Source: Streptomyces sp. NBC_01288
GTDB taxonomy: Bacteria; Actinomycetota; Actinomycetes; Streptomycetales; Streptomycetaceae
Assembly: GCF_035982055.1 (NCBI RefSeq)
Contig: NZ_CP108427.1
Coordinates: 10,167,001-10,231,000, forward strand
DNA: 64,000 nucleotides
Direction of reading: 5' to 3'
Below, in pieces: positions 28,743-37,083 of the stretch (positions within the stretch are counted from its first letter, which is position 1; each line of letters begins with the position of its first letter). Made by a program: the position numbers and the translations under genes. Below the pieces are notes generated by a model. That model saw nothing but the letters and a program-made list of their open reading frames with translations, had not been told where the DNA came from and made no database searches.

Positions 28743-29738
28743 ATGGCGCGCAGGACCGGCCGCGTGACGGCGACCGACGTCGCCAAGGAGGCGGGGGTCT
28801 CGCAGACCACGGTCAGCTATGTGCTGAACGACGTGTCGCACCAGAAGATCTCCGACCAGACCCGGCGCAAAGTGCTCGACGCGGTGGCCAAGCTGGGCTA
28901 CGAACCGTCGGCCGCCGCACGCGCCCTGCGCCTGGGCCGCAGCGATCTCGTGCTGCTGTTCCTCCCGGACGTTCCCGTCGGCGGCACGCTGACCGCCCTG
29001 GTCGAACTGCTCGGCGACGAACTGGAACGGCACGGTCTGAACCTCGTCACCCGACGCGAGCGGCACGCCCCCCTCAAGTCGCTGTGGCGCGAGCTGATGC
29101 CGGCGGCCGTGATGACGGCCTTCGATGTCGGCGCCGACGACATGGCCAGCATGCGGGCGGCCGGCATCCACGTGGTCAGCGCCGGGATGGGCCCCGCGGT
29201 CGCCCCGGGTGTCCTGACCGTGCCCCAGACCCTGATCGGCGCGATGCAGGTCGAGCGGCTCGCGGCGACGGGACACACGCGCATCGGCTACGCGGCCCCC
29301 GGGGACCCCCGGCTCCGGGACTTCCTGGACCTGCGGCTCGACGGCGCCCGTACCGCCTGCAAGGAGTGCGGTCTCGAACCGCCGGTCGTGCTGGACGTGC
29401 CCCTCGACATCTCGGCGGCCGCCGCGGCGGCCGAGCAGTGGCACGCGGCCGTGCCCGCCGTCACGGGGGTGTGCGCCTACAACGACGAGACGGCCTTCGC
29501 CCTCCTCGCGGGGATGCGCCGGGTGGGCCTCGCCGCCCCCGGCGACCTGGCCGTGATCGGCGTCGACAACGACAAGCTGGCGCCGTTCGCGGTACCGCCG
29601 CTGACGACGATCGACAACAACCTCGACGTCGCCGTGGGCCGTATCGCCCGCATGATCGTCAACGGCGTGACCGGCCAATCCCAGCCACCGGTACCCCAGG
29701 TGACCCCACTGACGCTGGTCGTCCGCGAGTCCGCCTGA
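28743..29738 (+). CDS. LacI-family transcriptional regulator
   Basis: The 331-residue protein has the LacI HTH and hinge (VTATDVAKEAGVSQTTVSYVLNDVSHQKISDQTRRKVLDAVAKLGYEPSAAARAL in outline, residues 8-64) followed by a periplasmic-binding-protein-like sensor domain. ATG 28743 follows AGGAG by 7 bp. It stands directly before the oligosaccharide importer and glycosidase operon, so it is the likely local repressor, released by an imported sugar. The sensor domain has PVVLD and CAYNDETAF in the usual positions. Confidence 0.92.
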   Translation: MARRTGRVTATDVAKEAGVSQTTVSYVLNDVSHQKISDQTRRKVLDAVAKLGYEPSAAARALRLGRSDLVLLFLPDVPVGGTLTALVELLGDELERHGLNLVTRRERHAPLKSLWRELMPAAVMTAFDVGADDMASMRAAGIHVVSAGMGPAVAPGVLTVPQTLIGAMQVERLAATGHTRIGYAAPGDPRLRDFLDLRLDGARTACKECGLEPPVVLDVPLDISAAAAAAEQWHAAVPAVTGVCAYNDETAFALLAGMRRVGLAAPGDLAVIGVDNDKLAPFAVPPLTTIDNNLDVAVGRIARMIVNGVTGQSQPPVPQVTPLTLVVRESA

Positions 29739-30146
29739 CCCTGGCCGGTGTGACCAGGAGGTCTTCGGCCGACTGCGGGTAGGCCCGGCTCCCGGCGTGC
29801 AACAGCGCAGACTCCTCGCGCGCCCTGCTCCCGGTTCCCCGTGCCCCATGGCTCCACCGTCCGTCGCCGTTCGTCCGGAATCCCCCTTTCCAAAAAGCTG
29901 CTGCACGGCCCTTGTGGTCCTCCAAGCGCGGGGCTACGTTACGCATACGTTTCACTTGTACGTATCAGTGGCTGATTTCGGACCCACCGAAAAACGGTGG
30001 ACATATAGCCCCCTTCCGCCAGGAACGGCTGACCGCCAAGAACGGTCCAGGCCGCGTCAGGACCTGGTGTCCCACTCCCTCCGAGGCCCTTGAGGGCGGC
30101 TCGCCGTGCGATGCCGTCCGGTCAACCACTCACCAGCGGAGCACCC
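29739..30146. other. 408-bp leader/intergenic region before the importer operon
   Basis: No gene is apparent. It holds ATACGT-N9-ACGTAT (29945-29965), a 6+6 palindrome in a local AT-rich stretch and the best candidate operator for the LacI protein. It also holds a perfect hairpin CCACCG-AAAAA-CGGTGG (29984-30000) just before CATATAG (30002-30008). The remaining bases have no codon-like pattern that I trust. Confidence 0.5.
29945..29965. promoter_or_regulatory. candidate LacI-type operator
   Basis: A 21-bp palindrome with arms ATACGT and ACGTAT around TTCACTTGT, 182 bp upstream of the binding-protein gene. Symmetry about an odd centre is atypical for LacI proteins, so the assignment is tentative. 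Confidence 0.45.
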
Positions 30147-31676
30147 ATGCGAAGAATCGCGCTGACCGCCGTATCGGCTGTCCTGATGTTGTCCGCGGCC
30201 GCGTGCGGCTCGGGATCGGGATCCGGTTCGGGCAAGGCGGCCACCGGCGGCACCCTCACCCTGGCCCCCCTGGTCGCGGCCCAGCCATGGGATCTGGCCG
30301 ACGCCGGTCTCGGCAACAACACGCAGTACTACCAGCCCGTATACGACTCGCTGCTCCGGCTGTCCCCGACGGCCGAGGTCAAGCCCAACCTGGCCACCAA
30401 GTGGTCGTACAACGCGGCCCGTACGGTCCTCACGATGACCCTGCGCACCGGCGTCAAGTTCACCGACGGCACCGCCCTGGACGCGACGGCGGTCAAGACC
30501 AACCTGTTGCACACCGAGAAGGGCACCAGCGAGGCCGCGGGCCAGCTCAAGGGCATCACCGGCGTCGACGTCGTCAACGCCACCACGGTCGAGATCAGGC
30601 TCTCGGTGCCCGACCCCTCCCTCGTCCCGAACCTCGGCAACGTGGCCGGCATGATCGCCAGCCCCAAGGCCATCGCCGCGGGCACGATCAAGACCACCCC
30701 GGTGGGCTCGGGGCCGTACACCCTGGACAAGTCCGCGACCACGGACGGCAGTACGTACACCTTCGTGCGCAACCAGGGCTACTGGAACAAGGCCGCCTTC
30801 CCCTTCGACAAGATCGTCCTCAAGCCGCTGACCGACCCGACCGCCGTGCTCAACGCGCTGCGCTCCGGGCAGGTCAACGGCGCGCTACTGGCCAGTGCCA
30901 AGAACGTCGCGCCGGCCAAGAGCAGCGGGCTGAACGTCACCAAGTACACCTCCGGTGACGTCGAGGGCGTCTACATCTGGGACCGCGAAGGGAAGATCGT
31001 CAAGGCGCTCGGCGACGTCCGGGTCCGCCAGGCCCTGAACTACGCCTTCGACCGCTCCACGATCGTCAAGACGGCCAAGCAGGGACTGGGCAAGGCGACG
31101 ACCCAGATCTTCAACCCGGGCGGCTCGGCCTTCGACAGCTCGCTCGACTCCAAGTACACCTACGACCCCGCCAAGGCCAAGCAGCTGCTGGCCGAGGCCG
31201 GCTACCCGAACGGTTTCTCGGTCACCGTCCCGGACGTGTCGTCGGTCTTCCCGGACCAACAGGCCGCCATGGTGCAGCAGTTGGAGGACATCGGGATCAA
31301 GGTCAAGGTCGACAAGATCCCGGTCACGCAGTTCATCAGCGCCCTTCTCGCGGGCAAGTACCCGCTGTCGTACATGACGTTGGCCTCCTTCCGCCCCTGG
31401 GACACCATCCAGATCGAGGTGGGAAAGAGCGCGCTGTGGAACCCGCTGCACAGCTCGGACCCGAAGGTCACCGACCTCATCACCAAGGCGCAGTCCGCGA
31501 CCGGTGCCGCCCAGGACGCGCTGTTCAAGCAGCTCAACACGTACCTCGTCGACCAGGCGTGGAACGCGCCCTGGGACTCCGTGGAGAACACCTACGCCAC
31601 GACCAAGAACGTCACCTTCACGCCGCAGACGTTCGCCGCCGTCCCGCCGATCTACAACTTCAAGCCCGCTGGCTGA
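30147..31676 (+). CDS. ABC importer substrate-binding lipoprotein, family 5 (oligopeptide type)
   Basis: The 509-residue protein has a lipoprotein signal ending LSAAAC with Cys20 as the lipidation site, then a family-5 solute-binding fold (QYYQPVYDSLLRLSPTAEVKPNLATKW, VGSGPYTL, VRQALNYAFDRSTIV). Family 5 proteins bind peptides, nickel, and in several bacteria oligosaccharides. Because the rest of the operon is glycosidases, an oligosaccharide ligand is likelier here. It is followed by an intercistronic hairpin, which usually lets the binding protein be made in excess over the permeases. ATG 30147 has a weak ribosome site (GCGGAG at 30136-30141). Confidence 0.92.
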   Translation: MRRIALTAVSAVLMLSAAACGSGSGSGSGKAATGGTLTLAPLVAAQPWDLADAGLGNNTQYYQPVYDSLLRLSPTAEVKPNLATKWSYNAARTVLTMTLRTGVKFTDGTALDATAVKTNLLHTEKGTSEAAGQLKGITGVDVVNATTVEIRLSVPDPSLVPNLGNVAGMIASPKAIAAGTIKTTPVGSGPYTLDKSATTDGSTYTFVRNQGYWNKAAFPFDKIVLKPLTDPTAVLNALRSGQVNGALLASAKNVAPAKSSGLNVTKYTSGDVEGVYIWDREGKIVKALGDVRVRQALNYAFDRSTIVKTAKQGLGKATTQIFNPGGSAFDSSLDSKYTYDPAKAKQLLAEAGYPNGFSVTVPDVSSVFPDQQAAMVQQLEDIGIKVKVDKIPVTQFISALLAGKYPLSYMTLASFRPWDTIQIEVGKSALWNPLHSSDPKVTDLITKAQSATGAAQDALFKQLNTYLVDQAWNAPWDSVENTYATTKNVTFTPQTFAAVPPIYNFKPAG

Positions 31677-31688
31677 CCGGGAGTCGGA

Positions 31689-31721
31689 CCGGGCGGGAGC
31701 CGTGACACGGCTTCCGCCCGG
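31689..31721 (+). terminator. intercistronic stem-loop after the binding-protein gene
   Basis: A 14-bp stem (31689-31702 with 31708-31721, one G-U pair) closes a 5-nt loop, 12 bp after the binding-protein stop and 44 bp before the permease. It lacks a T-run, so it more likely stabilises the upstream mRNA or partly attenuates transcription than ends the operon. Confidence 0.65.
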
Positions 31722-31765
31722 CCGCCGATGAACTCCGGTCAGGGAGAGGCAAGGTGGAGAGACAG

Positions 31766-32707
31766 ATGATCGTTTTCTTGGTCCGGCGCATCGTCGCCGG
31801 GCTGGTCCTGGTCCTGGTCATCGCGACCACGACCTTCGCGCTGATGGGCCTCACCGGCTCCGACCCGGTCCGCCAGATCGTCGGGCAGACCGCCACCCAG
31901 CAGCAGGTGACCGCCAAGTCCGCCGAACTCGGGCTCGACCAGCCCTTCGTGGTCCGCTACGGCCACTGGCTCGCGGACGCGGTGCACGGCAACCTCGGCA
32001 GCTCGTGGTTCAGCGGCGAGTCCGTGACGAGTTCGCTGGAGAACAAACTGCCGGTGACCCTGTCGATCGTGCTGGCCGCGCTCTTGGTGTCGGCCGTACT
32101 GAGCACGGTGCTGGGCGTGGCCGCCGCGGTCCGCCGGGGCGCCCTGGACCAAGTGGTGCAACTGCTCGCGGTGTTGGGGTTCGCCGTACCCAGCTTCCTG
32201 GTCGCCCTGGTGTTCGCCGTCGTGATCGGCGTCGACCTGGGCTGGCTGCCCGCGACCGGCTACGTGCCGCTGGCGGACTCGGCGGGTGGCTGGCTCCGGT
32301 CGATCACCCTCCCCGCGTTGTCGCTCTCCGTCGGAGCGATCGCCGCCACCGCCCAACAGGTGCGCGGTTCCATGGTCGACGTCCTGCGCGCCGACTACGT
32401 CCGCACCCTGCGCAGCCGTGGCATCAGCGAGCGGAGCCTGTTGTTCCGGCACGCCCTGCGCAACGCCGCCCCGGCCGCGCTGACCGTGCTGGCCCTCCAG
32501 TTCATCGGCCTGGTCGGTGGCGCGGTGGTGGTCGAGAAGGTCTTCGGCCTCAACGGGATCGGCAGCCAGGCGACGAGCGCCGGCTCGCAGGGCGACACCC
32601 CGGTGGTCATGGGCGTCGTCGTGGTCATGGTCGCCCTCGTCGTGGTGGTCAACATCCTGATGGACCTCGCGTACGGCTGGCTCAACCCGAAGGTGCGTGT
32701 CGGATGA
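31766..32707 (+). CDS. ABC importer permease, DppB/OppB type
   Basis: The 313-residue permease has about six transmembrane helices and the family N-terminus MIVFLVRRIVAGLVLVLVIATTTFAL. The EAA-type cytoplasmic loop is RADYVRTLRSRGISERSLLFRHALRNA. ATG 31766 has GGAG 6 bp upstream; GTG 31754 is in frame and possible. Its stop overlaps the next start (ATGA). Confidence 0.92.
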   Translation: MIVFLVRRIVAGLVLVLVIATTTFALMGLTGSDPVRQIVGQTATQQQVTAKSAELGLDQPFVVRYGHWLADAVHGNLGSSWFSGESVTSSLENKLPVTLSIVLAALLVSAVLSTVLGVAAAVRRGALDQVVQLLAVLGFAVPSFLVALVFAVVIGVDLGWLPATGYVPLADSAGGWLRSITLPALSLSVGAIAATAQQVRGSMVDVLRADYVRTLRSRGISERSLLFRHALRNAAPAALTVLALQFIGLVGGAVVVEKVFGLNGIGSQATSAGSQGDTPVVMGVVVVMVALVVVVNILMDLAYGWLNPKVRVG

Positions 32708-34590
32708 CGCTTCCCCAGTCCGAAGAGCCGGCGGGCGCGGTCGCCACGGCCGTAGCCGCGCAGGGACGGACCGGACTCCTGCGCCGACTGCTGCGCGACC
32801 CGGTGGCCGTGACCTGCCTGGTGCTGCTCGCCCTCATCTCCCTGGCCAGCCTCTTCGCACCCCTGCTGACCAGCCAGGACCCGGCCCACACCTCACTGAC
32901 CGACAGCCTCGCCCCGATCAGCGGCACACACCCGCTGGGCGGCGACGGCGTCGGCCGCGACGTCCTGGCCCGACTCCTCTACGGCGGCCGGACCAGCCTG
33001 CTCGGCGCGCTGCTCGCGGTGGCCGTCGCCGTGGCGATCGGCGTGCCCGCCGGTCTGGTGGCCGGCTACTACCGCAAGTGGTTCGACGCGGTGAGCAGTT
33101 GGGTCTCCAACCTGCTGATGGCCGTACCCGCGATCATCGTGCTCCTCGTCGTGATGTCCGCGGTGGGCCAGAACACCTACCTCGCCATGGCGGTCTTCGG
33201 CCTGCTGATGTCACCGGGCGTCTTCCGGCTGATCCGCGCCTCGGTGATCTCCGTGCGCGAGGAGCTGTACGTCGACGCGGCACGGGTGTCCGGTCTGACG
33301 GACGCCCGGATCATCCGCCGGCACATCCTGCCCGTCGTGCAGGCGCCGACCATCATCCAGGCCGCCCAGATGCTCGGCCTCGGCATCGTCATCCAGTCCG
33401 GGCTCGAATTCCTCGGCCTGGGCTCGGCGACGCAGGCGAGCTGGGGCTCCATGCTCAACGACGCCTTCGGCAACATCTACACGAAGCCGGTCCTGATGGT
33501 CTGGCCCGGAGTGGCGCTCGCCGTGACCGTCGCCACGTTCGGCCTGCTGGGCAACGCCCTGCGGGACGCGCTGGACGGGAGCGCGACGGGCGGGCGGAAG
33601 AAGTCGCGTGGCGCTACGACCCGTAAGCCGACCGCGGACAAGAAGGCACCGCCCGTCACAGTTGAGGCGGGTGAGACGGACGAAGCCCTGCTCGTCCTGG
33701 AAGGCCTGACCGTCTCCTACCCGACGGCCCAGGGCGAGAAGACCGTCGTCGACGGCGTCTCCCTGACGGTCCGCCGGGGCGAAGTCCTCGGACTGGTGGG
33801 GGAGTCGGGTTCGGGCAAGAGCCAAACAGCCTTCGCCGTCCTCGGGTTGCTACCCCGGGAGGCCCAAGTCGCCACCGCGCGGCTGGAGTTCGACGGCACG
33901 GAACTGGGACGGCTCGGCCGCGCCGCGATGAACCGCTACCGCGGCCACCGGATCGCCTACGTCCCGCAGGAACCGATGTCCAACCTCGACCCCTCCTTCC
34001 GTATCGGCGCCCAACTGGTCGAACCGGTACGCCGACACCTCGGCCTGTCCGCGGCCGAGGCGAAGGCGAAGACCCTCGGCCTGCTGGAACGCGTCGGCAT
34101 CTCCGACCCCGAACGGGTCTTCCGCTCCTACCCGCACCAGATCTCCGGCGGTATGGCGCAACGCGTCCTCATCGCCGGCGCCGTGTCCTGCGAACCGGAC
34201 CTGCTGATCGCCGACGAGCCGACCACCGCCCTCGACGTGACCGTGCAGGCCGAGGTGCTCGACCTGATGCGGTCCCTTCAGCGCGAGCGGAACATGGGCG
34301 TGATCCTGGTGACCCACGACTTCGGCGTGGTGGCCGACATCTGCGACCGCGTGACGGTCATGCAGACCGGCACGGTCGTCGAGTCCGCACCCGTGGCGGA
34401 GTTGTTCGCCGCTCCGCAACACCCGTACACCCGCATGCTCCTGTCCTCCACGTTGGAGGACGCCGAGCCGCGGTCCGCGCTGAGCCTGAACCGCACCGTG
34501 TCGGCGAGCGTCGCGGGAGCCACGGACACCGCAGGCATCACGAACAGCGCGGGCACCACGCACACCGGACGTCAGGAGGGTCCGGCATGA
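32704..34590 (+). CDS. fused ABC permease (DppC type) and ATPase (DppD type)
   Basis: A 628-residue fusion. Residues about 25-295 are a DppC/OppC permease with five to six helices (HPLGGDGVGRDVLARLLYGGR, EAA loop DAARVSGLTDARIIRRHILP). A linker rich in Lys/Thr/Pro (about 296-325) leads to an ATPase (about 333-600) with Walker A GESGSGKS, signature SGGMAQRV and Walker B LLIADEP. Fusions of this kind are known in actinobacterial peptide/oligosaccharide importers. The tail after 600 is low-complexity Thr/Ala/Gly. Coupled by ATGA overlaps at both ends. Confidence 0.92.
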   Translation: MTLPQSEEPAGAVATAVAAQGRTGLLRRLLRDPVAVTCLVLLALISLASLFAPLLTSQDPAHTSLTDSLAPISGTHPLGGDGVGRDVLARLLYGGRTSLLGALLAVAVAVAIGVPAGLVAGYYRKWFDAVSSWVSNLLMAVPAIIVLLVVMSAVGQNTYLAMAVFGLLMSPGVFRLIRASVISVREELYVDAARVSGLTDARIIRRHILPVVQAPTIIQAAQMLGLGIVIQSGLEFLGLGSATQASWGSMLNDAFGNIYTKPVLMVWPGVALAVTVATFGLLGNALRDALDGSATGGRKKSRGATTRKPTADKKAPPVTVEAGETDEALLVLEGLTVSYPTAQGEKTVVDGVSLTVRRGEVLGLVGESGSGKSQTAFAVLGLLPREAQVATARLEFDGTELGRLGRAAMNRYRGHRIAYVPQEPMSNLDPSFRIGAQLVEPVRRHLGLSAAEAKAKTLGLLERVGISDPERVFRSYPHQISGGMAQRVLIAGAVSCEPDLLIADEPTTALDVTVQAEVLDLMRSLQRERNMGVILVTHDFGVVADICDRVTVMQTGTVVESAPVAELFAAPQHPYTRMLLSSTLEDAEPRSALSLNRTVSASVAGATDTAGITNSAGTTHTGRQEGPA

Positions 34591-35543
34591 CCGGGACATT
34601 GAACGGGACCAAAAACGGAACCATGAACGGTACGCCGAACAAGGAACTCCCGATCGAACCCCTGCTGGTCGCCGACGAGTTGGTCGTTGAGTACCCGGCG
34701 AAAGGCTGGCGCAAGCCGCCGTTCCGGGTGCTGAAGGGCGTGTCGATCGCCATCGGCGCGGGCGAGACCCTCGGACTGGTCGGCGAGTCGGGATCGGGCA
34801 AGACCACGCTGGGCCGGGCCGTCCTCGGGCTGGCTCCGATCGCCTCCGGCACCGTCCGCTACGACGGCAAGGTCATCTCGGGTCTCGGCGCGAGGGAACG
34901 CCGGGCGCTGAGCAGCGACATCCAGGTGGTGTTCCAGGACCCGTACACCTCCCTCAACCCGGCGATGACCGTGAACGACATCCTCAGCGAACCGCTGCGC
35001 GTCGCGGGAACCCCTCGGACGGAGGCCGAGAAGCGGGTGCGGGACCTGCTCGACCACGTACGGCTGCCCGCCGACGCGGGGGAGCGGCTGCCGCGCGAGT
35101 TCTCCGGCGGACAGCGCCAACGCATCGCCATCGCACGGGCGTTGTCCCGGGACCCGCGCGTCATCGTCTGCGACGAACCGGTCAGCGCACTGGACCTGTC
35201 GACCCAGGCCCGGGTACTGGACCTGTTCGTCGAGATCCAGGAACGCACCGGCGTCGCCTACCTCTTCGTCACCCACGACCTCTCCGTGGTCCGGCACATC
35301 AGCCATCGGGTGGCGGTCATGCGCGGCGGAGAGATCATCGAGACCGGCGACGCGGCCACCGTCACCACCGCGCCCCAACACCCTTATACGCAACGCCTGT
35401 TGCTGGCCGCCCCCGTGCCGGACCCGGAGCGGCAGGCGGAACGCCGGGCCGAGCGGCGCCGGTTGGCCGACGCCTCAGCCGCGTCCCCGGGCGCCTCCAC
35501 AGCCGTATCCACGACCGCCCCGACGTCGGGAGACCGAGCATGA
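34587..35543 (+). CDS. ABC importer ATPase, DppF/OppF type
   Basis: This 318-residue ATPase has Walker A GESGSGKTTLG (about residue 66-76), Q-loop DPYTSLNP, signature FSGGQRQRIAIARAL and Walker B VIVCDEPVSALD, plus the oligopeptide-type C-terminus (QHPYTQRLLLAAPVPDP). The N-terminus is a short run of Asn-Gly-Thr repeats (LNGTKNGTMNGTPN) not seen in ordinary DppF proteins. It overlaps the GH43 gene by 4 bp. Confidence 0.92.
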   Translation: MTGTLNGTKNGTMNGTPNKELPIEPLLVADELVVEYPAKGWRKPPFRVLKGVSIAIGAGETLGLVGESGSGKTTLGRAVLGLAPIASGTVRYDGKVISGLGARERRALSSDIQVVFQDPYTSLNPAMTVNDILSEPLRVAGTPRTEAEKRVRDLLDHVRLPADAGERLPREFSGGQRQRIAIARALSRDPRVIVCDEPVSALDLSTQARVLDLFVEIQERTGVAYLFVTHDLSVVRHISHRVAVMRGGEIIETGDAATVTTAPQHPYTQRLLLAAPVPDPERQAERRAERRRLADASAASPGASTAVSTTAPTSGDRA

Positions 35544-37027
35544 CCCTGCCCAACCCCGTCCTCCCCGGCTTCCACCCGGACCCCAGCATCACCCGCGTCG
35601 GCGACGACTACTACCTCGCGTGCTCCAGCTTCGAGTACCTCCCCGGTGTACCGCTGTTCCACAGCCGCGACCTGGTGCGGTGGGAGCAGATCGGCAACGT
35701 GGTAACCCGGCCGGGGCAGTTGGCGGTGGAGAAGGTCCCCACGCTCGGCGGTGCCTGGGCGCCCACCATCAGGTTCCACGACGGACGCTTCTGGCTGGTC
35801 GTCACCGACGCGATGGGACGCGGCAGTCTCATCTTCACCGCCGAACAGGCCGAGGGACCCTGGTCCGACGGCATCGTCATGCAGGGTGTGCCGGGCATCG
35901 ACCCGGACCTCGCGTGGGACACCGACGGCACCTGCTTCGTCACCTACTCGGGACTCCAGCTCGACGGCGACCACGCCGGCGAGCACCTCGGCATCCAGCA
36001 GGTCCGCATGGACCTGGAGACGGGCCAAGCCCTCGAAGAACCCCGGTCGTTGTGGTCGGGCACGGGCCTCATGTTCCCCGAGGCACCGCACCTCTACGAG
36101 ATCGACGGCACCTGGTACCTCCTGATCGCCGAGGGCGGCACCGAGCGCGGGCACTCCGTGAGCATCGCCCGCGGCACCCGCCCTGACGGCCCCTTCGAAG
36201 GCGGCCCGGCCAACCCGGTGCTCAGCGCCCGCAGCACCGCCCGCCCGGTCCAGAACACCGGCCACGCCGACCTCGTCCGCACTCCCGACGGCGGCTGGGC
36301 GCTGTTCCTGCTGGGGATGCGCCCCGGCGGTCTGACGAGGGCGTTCTCTCCGATGGGCCGGGAGACATTCAGCACGACGCTGGAATGGGTTGACGGCTGG
36401 CCGGTGGTGCAGCCAGTTGAACTCACTGCGCCCACCGCACCGGTTGAGCACCACGACGACTTCACCGGCGCCCAACTCGGCCCGGAGTGGCTCTCCATAC
36501 GGACACCGGCCGCCGACTGGTCATCGCTCACCGAACGACCGGGCCACCTCGTCGTACAGGCCGACGGCTCCACCATGGACGACCCGCGGCCACGGTTCGT
36601 CGGGCGCCGCCAGCAGCACCAGGCGGCCGCCTTCTCGGTCCGCGTGGACAGCGCCGGGGGAGTCGGCGGCCTGAGCCTGCGAATCGACGAACGCCATCAC
36701 TACGACATCGAGGTGGGCGCCGGTGTCGCCCGTGCCCGGGCTCGGGTGGGCGGGCTCTGCCAGACCTGGGAGCAGCCGCTTGCCGCAGGGCCGGTGACCG
36801 TACGGATCGAGACCGAGCCGGTCAGCGGCATGGGTCTCGACGCCCTCGGCCCGGACGTGGTCCGCCTGTCCGTCGACTCCGGCACCGGACCGGTCGAACT
36901 CGCGGCGCTCGACGGCCGCTACGTCTCCGCCGAGACCGCCGCGTCCTTCACCGGCCGAGTCGTCGGCATGTACGCCGCTGAAGGGACCGTCGCCTTCGGC
37001 CAGTTCAGGTACCGGGGCGAGGACTGA
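35540..37027 (+). CDS. GH43 beta-xylosidase / alpha-L-arabinofuranosidase family protein
   Basis: The 495-residue protein has a five-bladed beta-propeller with the GH43 catalytic set: base Asp14 in GFHPDPSI, a modulating Asp near 123 (GIDPDLAW) and acid Glu181 in MFPEAPHLY. A C-terminal beta-sandwich (about 300-490) follows, as in GH43 beta-xylosidases. It has no signal peptide, so it acts on imported sugars. Family members remove xylose or arabinose from plant oligosaccharides; which one applies here is not decidable by eye. It starts in an ATGA overlap with the ATPase gene. Confidence 0.9.
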   Translation: MTLPNPVLPGFHPDPSITRVGDDYYLACSSFEYLPGVPLFHSRDLVRWEQIGNVVTRPGQLAVEKVPTLGGAWAPTIRFHDGRFWLVVTDAMGRGSLIFTAEQAEGPWSDGIVMQGVPGIDPDLAWDTDGTCFVTYSGLQLDGDHAGEHLGIQQVRMDLETGQALEEPRSLWSGTGLMFPEAPHLYEIDGTWYLLIAEGGTERGHSVSIARGTRPDGPFEGGPANPVLSARSTARPVQNTGHADLVRTPDGGWALFLLGMRPGGLTRAFSPMGRETFSTTLEWVDGWPVVQPVELTAPTAPVEHHDDFTGAQLGPEWLSIRTPAADWSSLTERPGHLVVQADGSTMDDPRPRFVGRRQQHQAAAFSVRVDSAGGVGGLSLRIDERHHYDIEVGAGVARARARVGGLCQTWEQPLAAGPVTVRIETEPVSGMGLDALGPDVVRLSVDSGTGPVELAALDGRYVSAETAASFTGRVVGMYAAEGTVAFGQFRYRGED

Positions 37028-37083
37028 GCCGTCCTCCCGTCCGAGACAGCCGACCGGCACCGAGAGAAAGCCACCAGCACCGT

